DNA of 6,894 bases from an uncultured Planctomycetaceae bacterium (lineage in GTDB: Bacteria > Planctomycetota > Planctomycetia > Pirellulales > Pirellulaceae), in assembly GCA_903927685.1 (NCBI GenBank), contig CAIYOB010000849.1, positions 1 to 6,894 of the forward strand, written 5' to 3'. Made by a program: the position numbers and the translations under genes. The notes beneath the pieces were generated by a model. That model ran no database searches. It was not told where the DNA came from and saw only the letters and a program-made list of their open reading frames with translations. The number at the start of each line of letters is the position of its first letter. Within the stretch, counting starts at the first letter, position 1. Of this stretch, positions 1-6,191 are shown one piece after another.

Positions 1-1651
1 AGACGGCGTTGTCGCGGTACAGCCAGCGGTGCTCGTACCGGCCGTACACGGACAGTCCTCGTCGCCAGTCCCGCACGTCGGCGAACGGGGCCCAGCGGCC
101 GTTCACTCCCAGTGTCGTGCGGGTATAGTCGATCAGCGGCACGAGCGCGTCGCTGGCGAAGAAGTCGGCCACGCCGTCCTCGCCGACGACGCACGGGACG
201 GCGACCGGTTCGCAGCCGCAGCCGCCATACGCCCGGCTGTCCGCCCACGTGCACTCGACCTCGGTCTCGTCGAACCGGTCGAACGTCAGCGATTCCCCGG
301 AGATCAGTTCCGTAGGCAACTGGTTGGCCTCGTAGTTCAGCTTGGCGTAAGCCGTCCAAGTCACGCCGGCGAAGCTGCGGTCGTTCAGCCGCAGATCGAA
401 ACCGCCGAAATCGCGCTGGAAATCGCGGGTCCGATTCTCCGTGCTGCCGTAGTACAGCAAGCCGTACAAATCGGTCGTATCCGTCAGGGTGTAGCCGAGC
501 TTGAGCTTGTCGATCTGCGTCAGGTTCTCCGGCACGACCGCGTAGGGGTAGAACGCGCCGGCCGGATAGGCTTCGCTGCCCAACTGGGGCGGCATGGACT
601 GGCGGTCGTAGATCGGCGGGTACGAGTTGTACAGCCGCGTCAGCACCGGGTCGTTCTGGTTGAACGAGCGCATCGGCCGCGAGTAGGAGACGGTCAGCGG
701 CCCCCATTTGCCTTCGACCACCGGTTCGAGCTCCAGCGTCAGCCAGTCGATCTGCTGCCGCCGGCTCAGGACGTGGCACTGCCGCACGTCGCCGGACACC
801 TGGGGATGGTGGAAACAGTCCGCCAGGCCCGTGACCTGGCGTTCGCCGGACTTGCGCAAGCCCCAGACGTTCAGCCGCCAGCGGAGCTTGTCGGTCAAGT
901 CGCCCTGGAACTTGGCTTTCAGCTGCTGGACGCGAATCGCATAGTCTTCGCCGGCGTTCAGGTCCTCGGCGACGAAATCGCCTGGCGGGGCCACGTAACT
1001 GCCGGGATCCGCCGGATCGATCTCGAACCGCGGGAAGTTATCGAGCGGATCGGGGGACAGCTGATGGAGAAACCGCTCGTACTGGACGTCGGCCCGCAGC
1101 TCCGGTCCCGCAAAATTCCAGCTTGCCTGCGCCGCCTCGCGGTCGGTGCCGACCAGGGAAAAGTCGGTGGACCGCAAGCCGGCGGTGCACCGATGGTCCA
1201 CATCCCAGAACGGCGAGGCATGCAGATCCTGGTACTCGCCGATCATGACCGGCGAACCGTCGACGACCGAAGTCCACCAGCCGGCGCGGAGTGCGGTCTG
1301 GCTGTCCAGGCACGTCTGCGAACTGCCGGACACGAACTGGTCGAACGAGTCCGCGATCTGCGGCGCGGGCGGAGCGTCCGACGCCGGCTTGTCCGCCGCG
1401 ACAGCGCCGCCGCACGCCGCCAGCAGCAGGGCCACGCCGACGAACCACCGGGGGCAACCCGCACCGTGGCCGGCACCGTTCGCGGGCTGAATCCGCCCGC
1501 GGAGAGACTGTGACTTTTTTCGCCCTGGGGGCAGCGACTTGTCTGTAGGTCGGCCCTTCCGGGCCGACCGGACGGCCTGGAAAGGCCGTCCTACGAAAAA
1601 GTCACAGCCTCGGAGCGTGCCATCTACGGTGTTTCTTCCCCGGGCGGTCAT
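1..1651 (-). CDS. Putative MtrB/PioB-like outer-membrane beta-barrel protein, partner of the multihaem cytochrome (3' end missing)
   Basis: The reading frame is open on the minus strand from ATG 1651-1649 to the window edge, giving 550 complete codons with no stop; the C-terminus is outside. The start is chosen because its ATG overlaps the cytochrome stop (ATGA) and a GGAGG lies 9 nt upstream. Residues 1-68 are odd, basic and partly encoded by a palindromic repeat. A signal peptide follows at about 69-86 (WFVGVALLLAACGGAVAA). Cleavage could be after AVAA, or LAAC (77-80) could act as a lipobox. The rest is rich in aromatic residues and alternating amphipathic stretches typical of barrel strands, such as LRADVQYERF, LRWRLNVWGL, KLKLGYTLTD, LYGLLYYGST and LSVYGRYEHRWLYR, separated by polar loops. 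No CXXCH is present. Porin-cytochrome pairs usually encode such a barrel beside an MtrA-type cytochrome, in which it sheathes the haem wire through the outer membrane. The assignment rests on context and strand pattern, not on a diagnostic motif. The N-terminal CXXC known from Shewanella MtrB is not seen. Confidence 0.62.
   Translation of the reverse strand, partial: MTARGRNTVDGTLRGCDFFVGRPFQAVRSARKGRPTDKSLPPGRKKSQSLRGRIQPANGAGHGAGCPRWFVGVALLLAACGGAVAADKPASDAPPAPQIADSFDQFVSGSSQTCLDSQTALRAGWWTSVVDGSPVMIGEYQDLHASPFWDVDHRCTAGLRSTDFSLVGTDREAAQASWNFAGPELRADVQYERFLHQLSPDPLDNFPRFEIDPADPGSYVAPPGDFVAEDLNAGEDYAIRVQQLKAKFQGDLTDKLRWRLNVWGLRKSGERQVTGLADCFHHPQVSGDVRQCHVLSRRQQIDWLTLELEPVVEGKWGPLTVSYSRPMRSFNQNDPVLTRLYNSYPPIYDRQSMPPQLGSEAYPAGAFYPYAVVPENLTQIDKLKLGYTLTDTTDLYGLLYYGSTENRTRDFQRDFGGFDLRLNDRSFAGVTWTAYAKLNYEANQLPTELISGESLTFDRFDETEVECTWADSRAYGGCGCEPVAVPCVVGEDGVADFFASDALVPLIDYTRTTLGVNGRWAPFADVRDWRRGLSVYGRYEHRWLYRDNAV
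1481..1501. repeat. Short GC-rich hairpin
   Basis: CGCGGGC (1481-1487) pairs with GCCCGCG (1495-1501) around the 7-nt loop TGAATCC. It directly adjoins the left end of the 108-bp element and lies in barrel-gene codons 51-57. There is no T-tract on the minus strand, so it is not a classical terminator. It may be part of the element or chance in GC-rich DNA. Confidence 0.4.
1504..1611. repeat. 108-bp palindromic element with terminal inverted repeats inside the barrel-gene 5' end
   Basis: The outer arms are 1504-1522 and 1594-1611 (plus strand GAGACTGTGACTTTTTTCG against CGAAAAAGTCACAGCCTC), pairing with one mismatch and one single-base indel. Inside are two adjacent perfect 9-bp hairpins: 1548-1556/1561-1569 (GGTCGGCCC, loop TTCC) and 1570-1578/1583-1591 (GGACGGCCT, loop GGAA). 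The pair is bounded by GTAGG and CCTAC. It is read without a stop as residues 14-50 of the barrel gene, including VGRPFQAV and RKGRPT. I recall this twin hairpin and its spurious translations from planctomycete genomes, where it is dispersed; that is memory, not a search. It behaves like a non-autonomous MITE or REP-type unit. As RNA it would fold into strong stems just after the start codon of the barrel gene. Confidence 0.85.
1648..1651 (-). other. ATGA overlap of cytochrome stop and barrel-gene start
   Basis: The cytochrome gene ends in CGA TGA and the barrel gene starts at the ATG sharing those bases (complement of TCAT, 1648-1651). Such overlaps usually mean translational coupling, in which the terminating ribosome restarts on the next gene. 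This fits two proteins needed in a fixed ratio in one complex. The overlap is directly visible; the coupling is inferred. Confidence 0.85.
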
Positions 1652-3132
1652 CGCGTCAGTCCTCCGCCCAGCAGGGATTCGTTGATCAGGTCGCTGCCGT
1701 GGATCTGCGAATGGCATTGCGAACAGTCCGTGTACAGCGCCTGGCGCATGACAGAATTCGCCGGGTCGTCCAGCGGCCGGTGGTCCGAACGGTGCCCCGA
1801 GTGGCAGCGGAGGCACAGGAACGTCGCCGGCTGACGCAGCAGGTTGTTCGTCACTGTCCCGTGCGGCTCGTGGCAGATTCCGCAGTCCTCGGTCACGGGC
1901 GGGTGCTCGTAGGCGAAGGGGCCTTGTTTCTCTGCATGGCAGCGATAGCACATCAGGTTGACGGTCGGCTCGCGCAGGTTGCGCTCGGCCTGACCGTGGG
2001 CGTCATGGCAATCCGAGCAAACCATCTTGCCTTCCCAGATCGGGTGATGCGACGCCAGGTTCGTCAGGCCGTAGATCTGCGGGTGGCACTTGTAGCACGT
2101 CTCCGGCTGCTGGACCGACATGGCGCGCCGCTGCGGCCGCTTGACGAACGCGTGATTCAGCTCGACCTCGTCAGGCACCTCCGTCCGCGGATGGGGATTG
2201 TGACAGTCGGTACAAGCCACGCCGGCGATGGCGTGCGTTGCGGAGTGCCAGGCCATGGTCGGGGAGTGATTTTGGTGACAGGTCAGACACAATTCCTGCC
2301 GGGACGATTCGTGAATCTTGCCGTGCGCGTCGTGACAGGTCGTGCAGTTGAACCCGTGGGGACCGCCGACCTGGTGCGGGCCGGCGCTCCGCTGGGACTC
2401 GGCCATGTCGCTGTGGCACTTGTAGCACACCTCGGGCGCGACCGCGCCCAGCTGGTTCGACGCCAGCGGCCTGGCGGGCGGCGACGCGGCTTCCGAGTCG
2501 CTCGCCTCCCGGTGGCTGGCCGCGCTCGCCACCTTGTCTGCCGCGGCGTCGGCGGCCGGTTTCTCGGTCTGGGGCGGTTGGGGTTTGTCCGGAGGCCGTT
2601 CGTAATGCGCCGTGTGGCAATCCAGGCAGGAGATTCCCCGGTGAGCGTGGACGGACGTCCGCCATTGCGTGCCGGGCGCGCACGCGTCGTCTTCGTGGCA
2701 GCGTCCGCAGATTTCCGACTGTTGCGCGGCCGTCAGCGACTTGAAGCTCCAGACCAGGCCCGGCTTCTCGCCACCTTCGTCGACATGCAGACTGGCCGGA
2801 CCATGGCAGGCTTCGCACGACTGGCCTTGGCGGATTCCGTGATGGACGTTCTGGGAAAAGGTGTCGGTGTAGCCCTTGTGGCAGTCGGCGCACAGTTCGT
2901 CGCCGTCGACATATTCCGCGCCCTCGAGCTTCGGCAGTTCGACGCGCAGTTCCGGGAAGGATGCCTCGCGAAAGGCATGGTTCGGCTTCGGCCAGCCCGG
3001 TCCCAGGTACGGGTCGAGTCGGCGTTCGTCGCGTACGACGGAGCCGCACGCGGAGATGGAGACGCACCACAACGCTAGCAGTTGAGCAGGGATCAGAACG
3101 TGTGCGTGATATGCGTCGTGCGCCACAGGCAT
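1648..3132 (-). CDS. Fourteen-haem c-type cytochrome, MtrA/DmsE-like, probable lipoprotein
   Basis: The 494-residue protein has fourteen CXXCH haem c sites, with first Cys at 81, 106, 142, 169, 236, 263, 282, 307, 346, 372, 395, 417, 440 and 470. About two dozen further His could be distal ligands. The C-terminal CSQCHSQIHGS followed by a short tail, and repeated CHDAHG/CHEPHG patterns, are typical of MtrA/DmsE decahaem cytochromes, which carry electrons from the periplasm into an outer-membrane barrel. The sites fall into three four-haem groups (81-173, 236-311, 346-421) plus a final pair (440, 470). The first group is separated by an Ala/Pro/charged, probably disordered linker at about 178-230. 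The N-terminus is hydrophobic at 12-28 and ends in ISAC, a good lipobox (Cys29), but its n-region lacks Lys/Arg, so the start is less certain. GTG at codon 3 is an alternative. The gene is first in an operon with the barrel gene, which it overlaps by 4 nt. Substrate and direction of electron flow cannot be read from sequence. Confidence 0.93.
   Translation of the reverse strand: MPVAHDAYHAHVLIPAQLLALWCVSISACGSVVRDERRLDPYLGPGWPKPNHAFREASFPELRVELPKLEGAEYVDGDELCADCHKGYTDTFSQNVHHGIRQGQSCEACHGPASLHVDEGGEKPGLVWSFKSLTAAQQSEICGRCHEDDACAPGTQWRTSVHAHRGISCLDCHTAHYERPPDKPQPPQTEKPAADAAADKVASAASHREASDSEAASPPARPLASNQLGAVAPEVCYKCHSDMAESQRSAGPHQVGGPHGFNCTTCHDAHGKIHESSRQELCLTCHQNHSPTMAWHSATHAIAGVACTDCHNPHPRTEVPDEVELNHAFVKRPQRRAMSVQQPETCYKCHPQIYGLTNLASHHPIWEGKMVCSDCHDAHGQAERNLREPTVNLMCYRCHAEKQGPFAYEHPPVTEDCGICHEPHGTVTNNLLRQPATFLCLRCHSGHRSDHRPLDDPANSVMRQALYTDCSQCHSQIHGSDLINESLLGGGLTR
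1661..1665 (-). promoter_or_regulatory. Shine-Dalgarno site (GGAGG) of the barrel gene
   Basis: On the minus strand a perfect GGAGG, inside the last codons of the cytochrome gene, sits 9 nt before ATG 1651-1649. This decides the start of the barrel gene. The next candidate in frame is GTG at codon 73, which lacks a basic n-region and would leave a very short signal sequence. Confidence 0.7.
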
Positions 3133-3255
3133 TGCTCACTGGCAGTGCCCCCCTGCAGCGGACTTGCGACGGAGATACTCCGACGACATCCGGTTATCGG
3201 CTGCGGTCCAGGATTCCTTGACCTCGTTCTGCCGGATTGTCGAATGTTGGTGAGG

Positions 3256-3325
3256 TTGAATTGGAGGCAACAGAGGTAACGGAGCATGAAGATCGCCTCC
3301 GCTACCTCCGTGGTCTCCTGTTCAA
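3256..3325. repeat. Imperfect palindromic repeat with 29-nt arms
   Basis: The arm 3256-3284 (starting TTGAATTGGAGGCAACAGAG) pairs with 3297-3325 (ending GGTCTCCTGTTCAA) at 23 of 29 positions, around a 12-nt loop. The inner 22 nt match at 18 positions. The motif of alternating GGAGG/CAGAGG/ACGGAG against CTCCG/CTACCTCCG resembles dispersed repeats I recall from Rhodopirellula-like genomes. It lies about 125 bp upstream of the cytochrome start. It could be a small mobile palindrome or the structured leader of a transcript. Confidence 0.7.
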
Positions 3326-3341
3326 GACATCATCAAAGTGC

Positions 3342-3386
3342 CGCAGTCTGCCGCACTGGGATGCAGAATGCATGTGGCAGTTTGCG
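3342..3386. repeat. Degenerate inverted repeat
   Basis: CGCAGTCTGCCGCA (3342-3355) pairs with TGTGGCAGTTTGCG (3373-3386) at 11 of 14 positions, with a 17-nt loop containing TGCAGAATGCA. It is weaker than its neighbours and could be a decayed copy of another dispersed palindrome. Confidence 0.4.
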
Positions 3387-3417
3387 AGTCACGGAATCCG
3401 CTTGGTGCAATGGGCCT

Positions 3418-3443
3418 GACAAGCCCGGAGGGGGCCGCTTGTC
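3418..3443. repeat. Seven-bp stem-loop
   Basis: GACAAGC (3418-3424) pairs perfectly with GCTTGTC (3437-3443) around a GC-rich 12-nt loop. No T-tract follows on either strand, so it is not a standard terminator. It is probably another short palindromic unit of the repeat cluster. Confidence 0.4.
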
Positions 3444-3519
3444 GAATTCCGCCAACCGCGTTACAGTGCAGGCGGCCTTGATCGGAATGTTGTGCAAAAC
3501 GCTAGCGGCAGGCCATTGT

Positions 3520-3572
3520 AACCCGAAGCGTCAGCGAGGATCCGCGGCCTTTCCTCGCTCACGCGTCGGGTT
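3520..3572. repeat. NPKRQRG-type palindromic repeat with 21-nt arms
   Basis: The arm 3520-3540 (starting AACCCGAAGCGTCAGCGAGG) pairs with 3552-3572 (ending ACGCGTCGGGTT) at 19 of 21 positions around an 11-nt loop. Read through on the plus strand it gives CNPKRQRGS and then SRVGF; on the minus strand it gives RNPTRERG. I recognise NPKRQRG as a recurring spurious peptide in predicted ORFs of Pirellula/Rhodopirellula relatives, produced by a very abundant dispersed palindrome. It lies 120 bp upstream of cydA. Confidence 0.8.
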
Positions 3573-3682
3573 CCGATGCGCAGCACTCCGCTCAAGGCCG
3601 TGCAGGCTGACCGTCTGCTCGCCGAATTTCCCTCCGCCCAGATGACGCTCGGGTTTTGACCCACGCACGAATTGAATTGGAC

Positions 3683-3687
3683 AGGTG
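3683..3687 (+). promoter_or_regulatory. Ribosome binding site of cydA (AGGTG)
   Basis: AGGTG lies 5 nt before ATG 3693-3695. It supports this start over the in-frame TTG at 3672. Starting at 3693 also gives the N-terminus [14 protein letters not shown], which lines up with the usual CydA start. Confidence 0.6.
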
Positions 3688-3692
3688 TCCCG

Positions 3693-5159
3693 ATGGACGT
3701 TGTTCTGCTGTCTCGCTGCCAGTTTGCCCTGACCATCATGTTCCACTACCTGTTCCCGCCGCTGACGATCGGGCTGGGGGTGGTGTTGGTGTTTCTCGAG
3801 TACCGCTGGCTGCGGACGGACGACCCGATCTACCACACGGCGACGAAGTTCTGGACCAAGATTTTCGGGATCAATTTCGCGTTGGGGGTGGCGTCGGGGA
3901 TCGTGATGGAATTCCAGTTTGGCACGAACTGGGCGGTCTATTCGCGGTACGTGGGCGACGTCTTTGGGTCGGCGCTGGCCGCCGAGGGGATTTTTGCGTT
4001 CTTTCTGGAGTCCGGTTTCCTGGCGGTCCTGCTGTACGGCTGGAACCGCGTGTCGCGCGGGTTTCACTTTTTTGCCACGTTGATGGTGGCGTTGGGCAGC
4101 ATCTTTTCGTCGGTCTGGATCGTGGTGGCGAACTCGTGGCAGCAGACGCCGGCGGGGTTCCACCTGGTCGAGCACGCGATCAACGGCCAGCAGTTCCTGC
4201 GGGCGGAGATCGTGGATTTCTGGGCGCTGGTTTTCAATCCTTCGTCGGTGCATCGGCTGGTTCACGTCTGGTTCGGGGCGTTCACGTTGGGGGCCATGTT
4301 CGCGATGAGCATTTCGGCCTGGTACCTGCTGCACGGGCGGCATCTGGAGTTTGCCAAGCGGTCGTTCACCGGCAGCCTGGTCTTGGCGACCCTGGCGGCC
4401 CTCGGGCAACTGGCCTCCGGCCATTTCAATGCCGAGATGGTGGCCGAGCATCAACCGGCAAAGCTGGCGGCGTTTGAGGGCCATTTCCAGACGGGCGAAG
4501 CGGGCACGCCGTTGTACCTGCTGGGCTGGCCGGACGAGCGGACGCGGGAGGTGAAGGCCGGGGTGGCGGTGCCGGGAGGCTTGAGTCTGCTGGTTCATCG
4601 CGATTTCGACCAGCCGGTGGCGGGCTTGGACCAGCTCGAGGCCGGCTACGGCAGGCCGCCGGTCTGGCTGTCTTTTCAGACGTACCATCTGATGGTCGGC
4701 CTGGGCATGCTGTTCATCGCGAGCACGCTGTACGCCTGCGGGTGCTGGTGGCGCGGCACGCTGTTCCAGCAGCGGTGGCTGCTGTGGTATTTCGTGTTCG
4801 GGGTGAGCCTGGCCTTTGTGGCCAACGAGGTCGGCTGGGCGGCGGCCGAGGTGGGCCGGCAGCCGTGGATTGTCTATCCGACCGCCGGTCCCGACGGGAC
4901 GGTGGCGGGCGGACTGCGCACGGTCGACGCCGTCTCGGAAGTCGTCAGCGCCAACCAGGTGCTGGCGTCGATCCTCATGTTCGGAGGCATCTACGTCCTG
5001 CTGTTTGTCCTGTGGGTGTACTTGTTGAACCGCGCCATTCAGCGCGGGCCGGAACTTGAAGACGGTGCGGCGCCGGGGCCGGAGATCGACAGCCTGCGGG
5101 GCGTCGTGGCGGCGCAGACCCAGTTGCGTGGGGCCTTCCAGGCCGATGGAAAGGAGTGA
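3693..5159 (+). CDS. cydA: Cytochrome bd quinol oxidase subunit I
   Basis: This inner-membrane subunit (488 residues from ATG 3693) holds all three haems of cytochrome bd, oxidises quinol on the periplasmic side and reduces oxygen to water. Recognisable landmarks are [10 protein letters not shown] with the haem b595 ligand His18, [22 protein letters not shown] split over about 59-80, and [12 protein letters not shown] with Glu98 and Glu106 of the proton path. The haem b558 ligands are His191 (LVHVW) and Met334 (YHLMVGLGM). Lys257 and Glu262 in AKLAAFEG are the quinol-site residues, and EVGRQPW lies at 386-392. The stretch from Lys257 to Met334 is 77 residues against about 141 in E. coli, so this is the short-Q-loop form, matching the overall length. 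A hydrophilic tail (about 451-488) follows the last helix. The gene is the first of a two-gene operon with cydB. All expected ligands are present, so activity is likely. Confidence 0.97.
   Translation: MDVVLLSRCQFALTIMFHYLFPPLTIGLGVVLVFLEYRWLRTDDPIYHTATKFWTKIFGINFALGVASGIVMEFQFGTNWAVYSRYVGDVFGSALAAEGIFAFFLESGFLAVLLYGWNRVSRGFHFFATLMVALGSIFSSVWIVVANSWQQTPAGFHLVEHAINGQQFLRAEIVDFWALVFNPSSVHRLVHVWFGAFTLGAMFAMSISAWYLLHGRHLEFAKRSFTGSLVLATLAALGQLASGHFNAEMVAEHQPAKLAAFEGHFQTGEAGTPLYLLGWPDERTREVKAGVAVPGGLSLLVHRDFDQPVAGLDQLEAGYGRPPVWLSFQTYHLMVGLGMLFIASTLYACGCWWRGTLFQQRWLLWYFVFGVSLAFVANEVGWAAAEVGRQPWIVYPTAGPDGTVAGGLRTVDAVSEVVSANQVLASILMFGGIYVLLFVLWVYLLNRAIQRGPELEDGAAPGPEIDSLRGVVAAQTQLRGAFQADGKE
5151..5156 (+). 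promoter_or_regulatory. Ribosome binding site of cydB (AAGGAG)
   Basis: A strong AAGGAG lies inside the last codons of cydA, 10 nt before ATG 5167. It fixes the cydB start and shows the two genes are translated from one message. Confidence 0.75.
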
Positions 5160-5166
5160 ACCTGAG

Positions 5167-6186
5167 ATGGACTTGAACTTGACATGGTTCCTGCTGTTAG
5201 GCGTCCTGCTGGCCGGCTACGCGATCCTGGACGGTTTTGATCTGGGCGTGGGCATGCTGCACTTGTTGGCTCGCGGGGACGCCCAGCGGCGGGCGTTCAT
5301 CGAGACGATCGGGCCGATCTGGGACGGGAACGAAGTCTGGCTGGTCACCTTTGGCGGGGCCCTGTTCGCGGCTTTTCCGGAAGCCTATGCCACGATTTTT
5401 TCCGGGTTCTATTTCGTCTTCATGTTGGTCCTGCTGGCCCTGATCGCCCGGGCGGTGGCCCTGGAGTTCCGCAGCAAGACGGAATCGGCGGCTTGGCGGC
5501 TGACTTGGGATGTCGTGTTCTGTCTGGCCAGCACGCTGGCCACGCTGCTATTCGGGGTTGGCGTGGGGAATGCGATGGTTGGGGTGCCACTGAACGAACG
5601 CGGGATCTATACCGGCGGGTTCTTTGACCTCCTGAATCCGTACTCGCTGCTGGTCGGCCTGCTGGCCCTGACCATGTTCCTGATGCACGGCTCGCTCTAC
5701 CTGCACCTGAAGACCACGGGCGAGTTGCAGGCGCGGGTCGGTCGCTGGCTGGGCCGGACCTTTGGGATGTTCGTGATCGCCTATGTGCTGGTCAGCGGCG
5801 CGACGTTGTCGTTCATCCCGCGGGCGACCGCGTTCTTCCAGGCGTATCCGGCCGCCTGGCTGGTTGTGGTCCTGAACGTCATGGCCGTCGCCAGCATCCC
5901 CTACGCTCTGCGCCGCGGCTGGTCCGGCCGCGCGTTCTTCGCCTCGTGCCTGACGGTGTGCGCGTTTGTCCTGCTGCTAGGGCTGGCCCTGTACCCGAAC
6001 CTGGTCACGTCCAGTCCGGTGGCGGCGAACAGTCTGACGATCTACAACGCCGCCTCGAGCCAGAAGACGCTGTGGATCATGCTGGTCATCGCCCTGCTGG
6101 GGATGCCCTTTGTGATCGGCTATACGGCGATCATCTACTGGGTGTTCCGCGGCCGCGTCGCCGTCGGCCAAGGCGCGTATCACTGA
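5167..6186 (+). CDS. cydB: Cytochrome bd quinol oxidase subunit II
   Basis: The 339-residue integral membrane partner of CydA stabilises the haem-bearing subunit and contributes to the proton path. The N-terminus has YAILDGFDLGVGML, with Asp25 corresponding to the Asp29 that is important in E. coli CydB. It continues with IGPIWDGNEVWLVTFGGALF and AAFPEAYATIFSGFY, the most conserved block of the family, then GGFFDLLNPYSLLVG (about 155-170). A late NAASSQKTLWIM matches the family's C-terminal pattern. Eight or nine hydrophobic helices are visible. The length is close to Bacillus-type CydB and shorter than E. coli's 379. The start at 5167 is 7 nt after the cydA stop and has AAGGAG upstream; an open frame extends further upstream but only overlaps cydA. 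No small CydX-like gene follows, since the next gene ends 5 nt downstream on the other strand. Confidence 0.97.
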   Translation: MDLNLTWFLLLGVLLAGYAILDGFDLGVGMLHLLARGDAQRRAFIETIGPIWDGNEVWLVTFGGALFAAFPEAYATIFSGFYFVFMLVLLALIARAVALEFRSKTESAAWRLTWDVVFCLASTLATLLFGVGVGNAMVGVPLNERGIYTGGFFDLLNPYSLLVGLLALTMFLMHGSLYLHLKTTGELQARVGRWLGRTFGMFVIAYVLVSGATLSFIPRATAFFQAYPAAWLVVVLNVMAVASIPYALRRGWSGRAFFASCLTVCAFVLLLGLALYPNLVTSSPVAANSLTIYNAASSQKTLWIMLVIALLGMPFVIGYTAIIYWVFRGRVAVGQGAYH

Positions 6187-6191
6187 CGGAG

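Larger units (their letters stand above)
3133..3692. other. Divergent intergenic region between the cytochrome operon and cydAB
   Basis: This 560-bp stretch separates two operons that point away from each other, so both promoters should be here. I see no convincing sigma-70 promoter pair, no FNR/ArcA-like operator that I could defend, and no real gene. Open frames here have no family resemblance, and the longest is largely repeat-derived. The region is instead filled with palindromes: clear ones at 3256-3325 and 3520-3572, and weaker ones at 3342-3386 and 3418-3443. Base composition is visibly lower in GC than the flanking genes between about 3230 and 3420. It reads as a landing zone for small repeats upstream of two respiratory operons. 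Confidence 0.7.

Noticed and set aside
29..1513. A 494-codon open frame on the plus strand opposite the barrel gene
   Set aside because: It is the antisense of a high-GC coding frame. Its translation is Arg/Val/Gly-rich with no fold pattern, while the minus-strand frame has a start site, a signal peptide and strand-like sequence.
1594..1653. An alternative short minus-strand start, ATGGCACGCTCC, reading into the repeat element
   Set aside because: That frame meets a TAG after ten codons within the element, so it cannot give the barrel protein.
1699..3078. A 459-codon open frame on the plus strand opposite the cytochrome
   Set aside because: The minus strand encodes fourteen CXXCH motifs, which cannot be chance. 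The plus frame is a compositional shadow.
3286..3645. A possible 119-residue plus-strand gene in the intergenic region
   Set aside because: Much of it is the read-through of palindromic repeats (CNPKRQRGS), it has no ribosome binding site of note, and it has no recognisable domain.
3656..3680. TTGACC as a -35 box for cydAB
   Set aside because: No acceptable -10 hexamer lies 16-18 nt downstream, and it would place the transcription start at or past the start codon.
3531..4688. A 385-codon minus-strand open frame covering the first part of cydA
   Set aside because: It is antisense to an unmistakable CydA and ends in the NPKRQRG palindrome. The translation is Arg/Gln/His-rich without structure.
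6187..6191. A cydX-type small subunit gene after cydB
   Set aside because: Only 5 bp separate the cydB stop from the end of the convergent gene, so there is no room.
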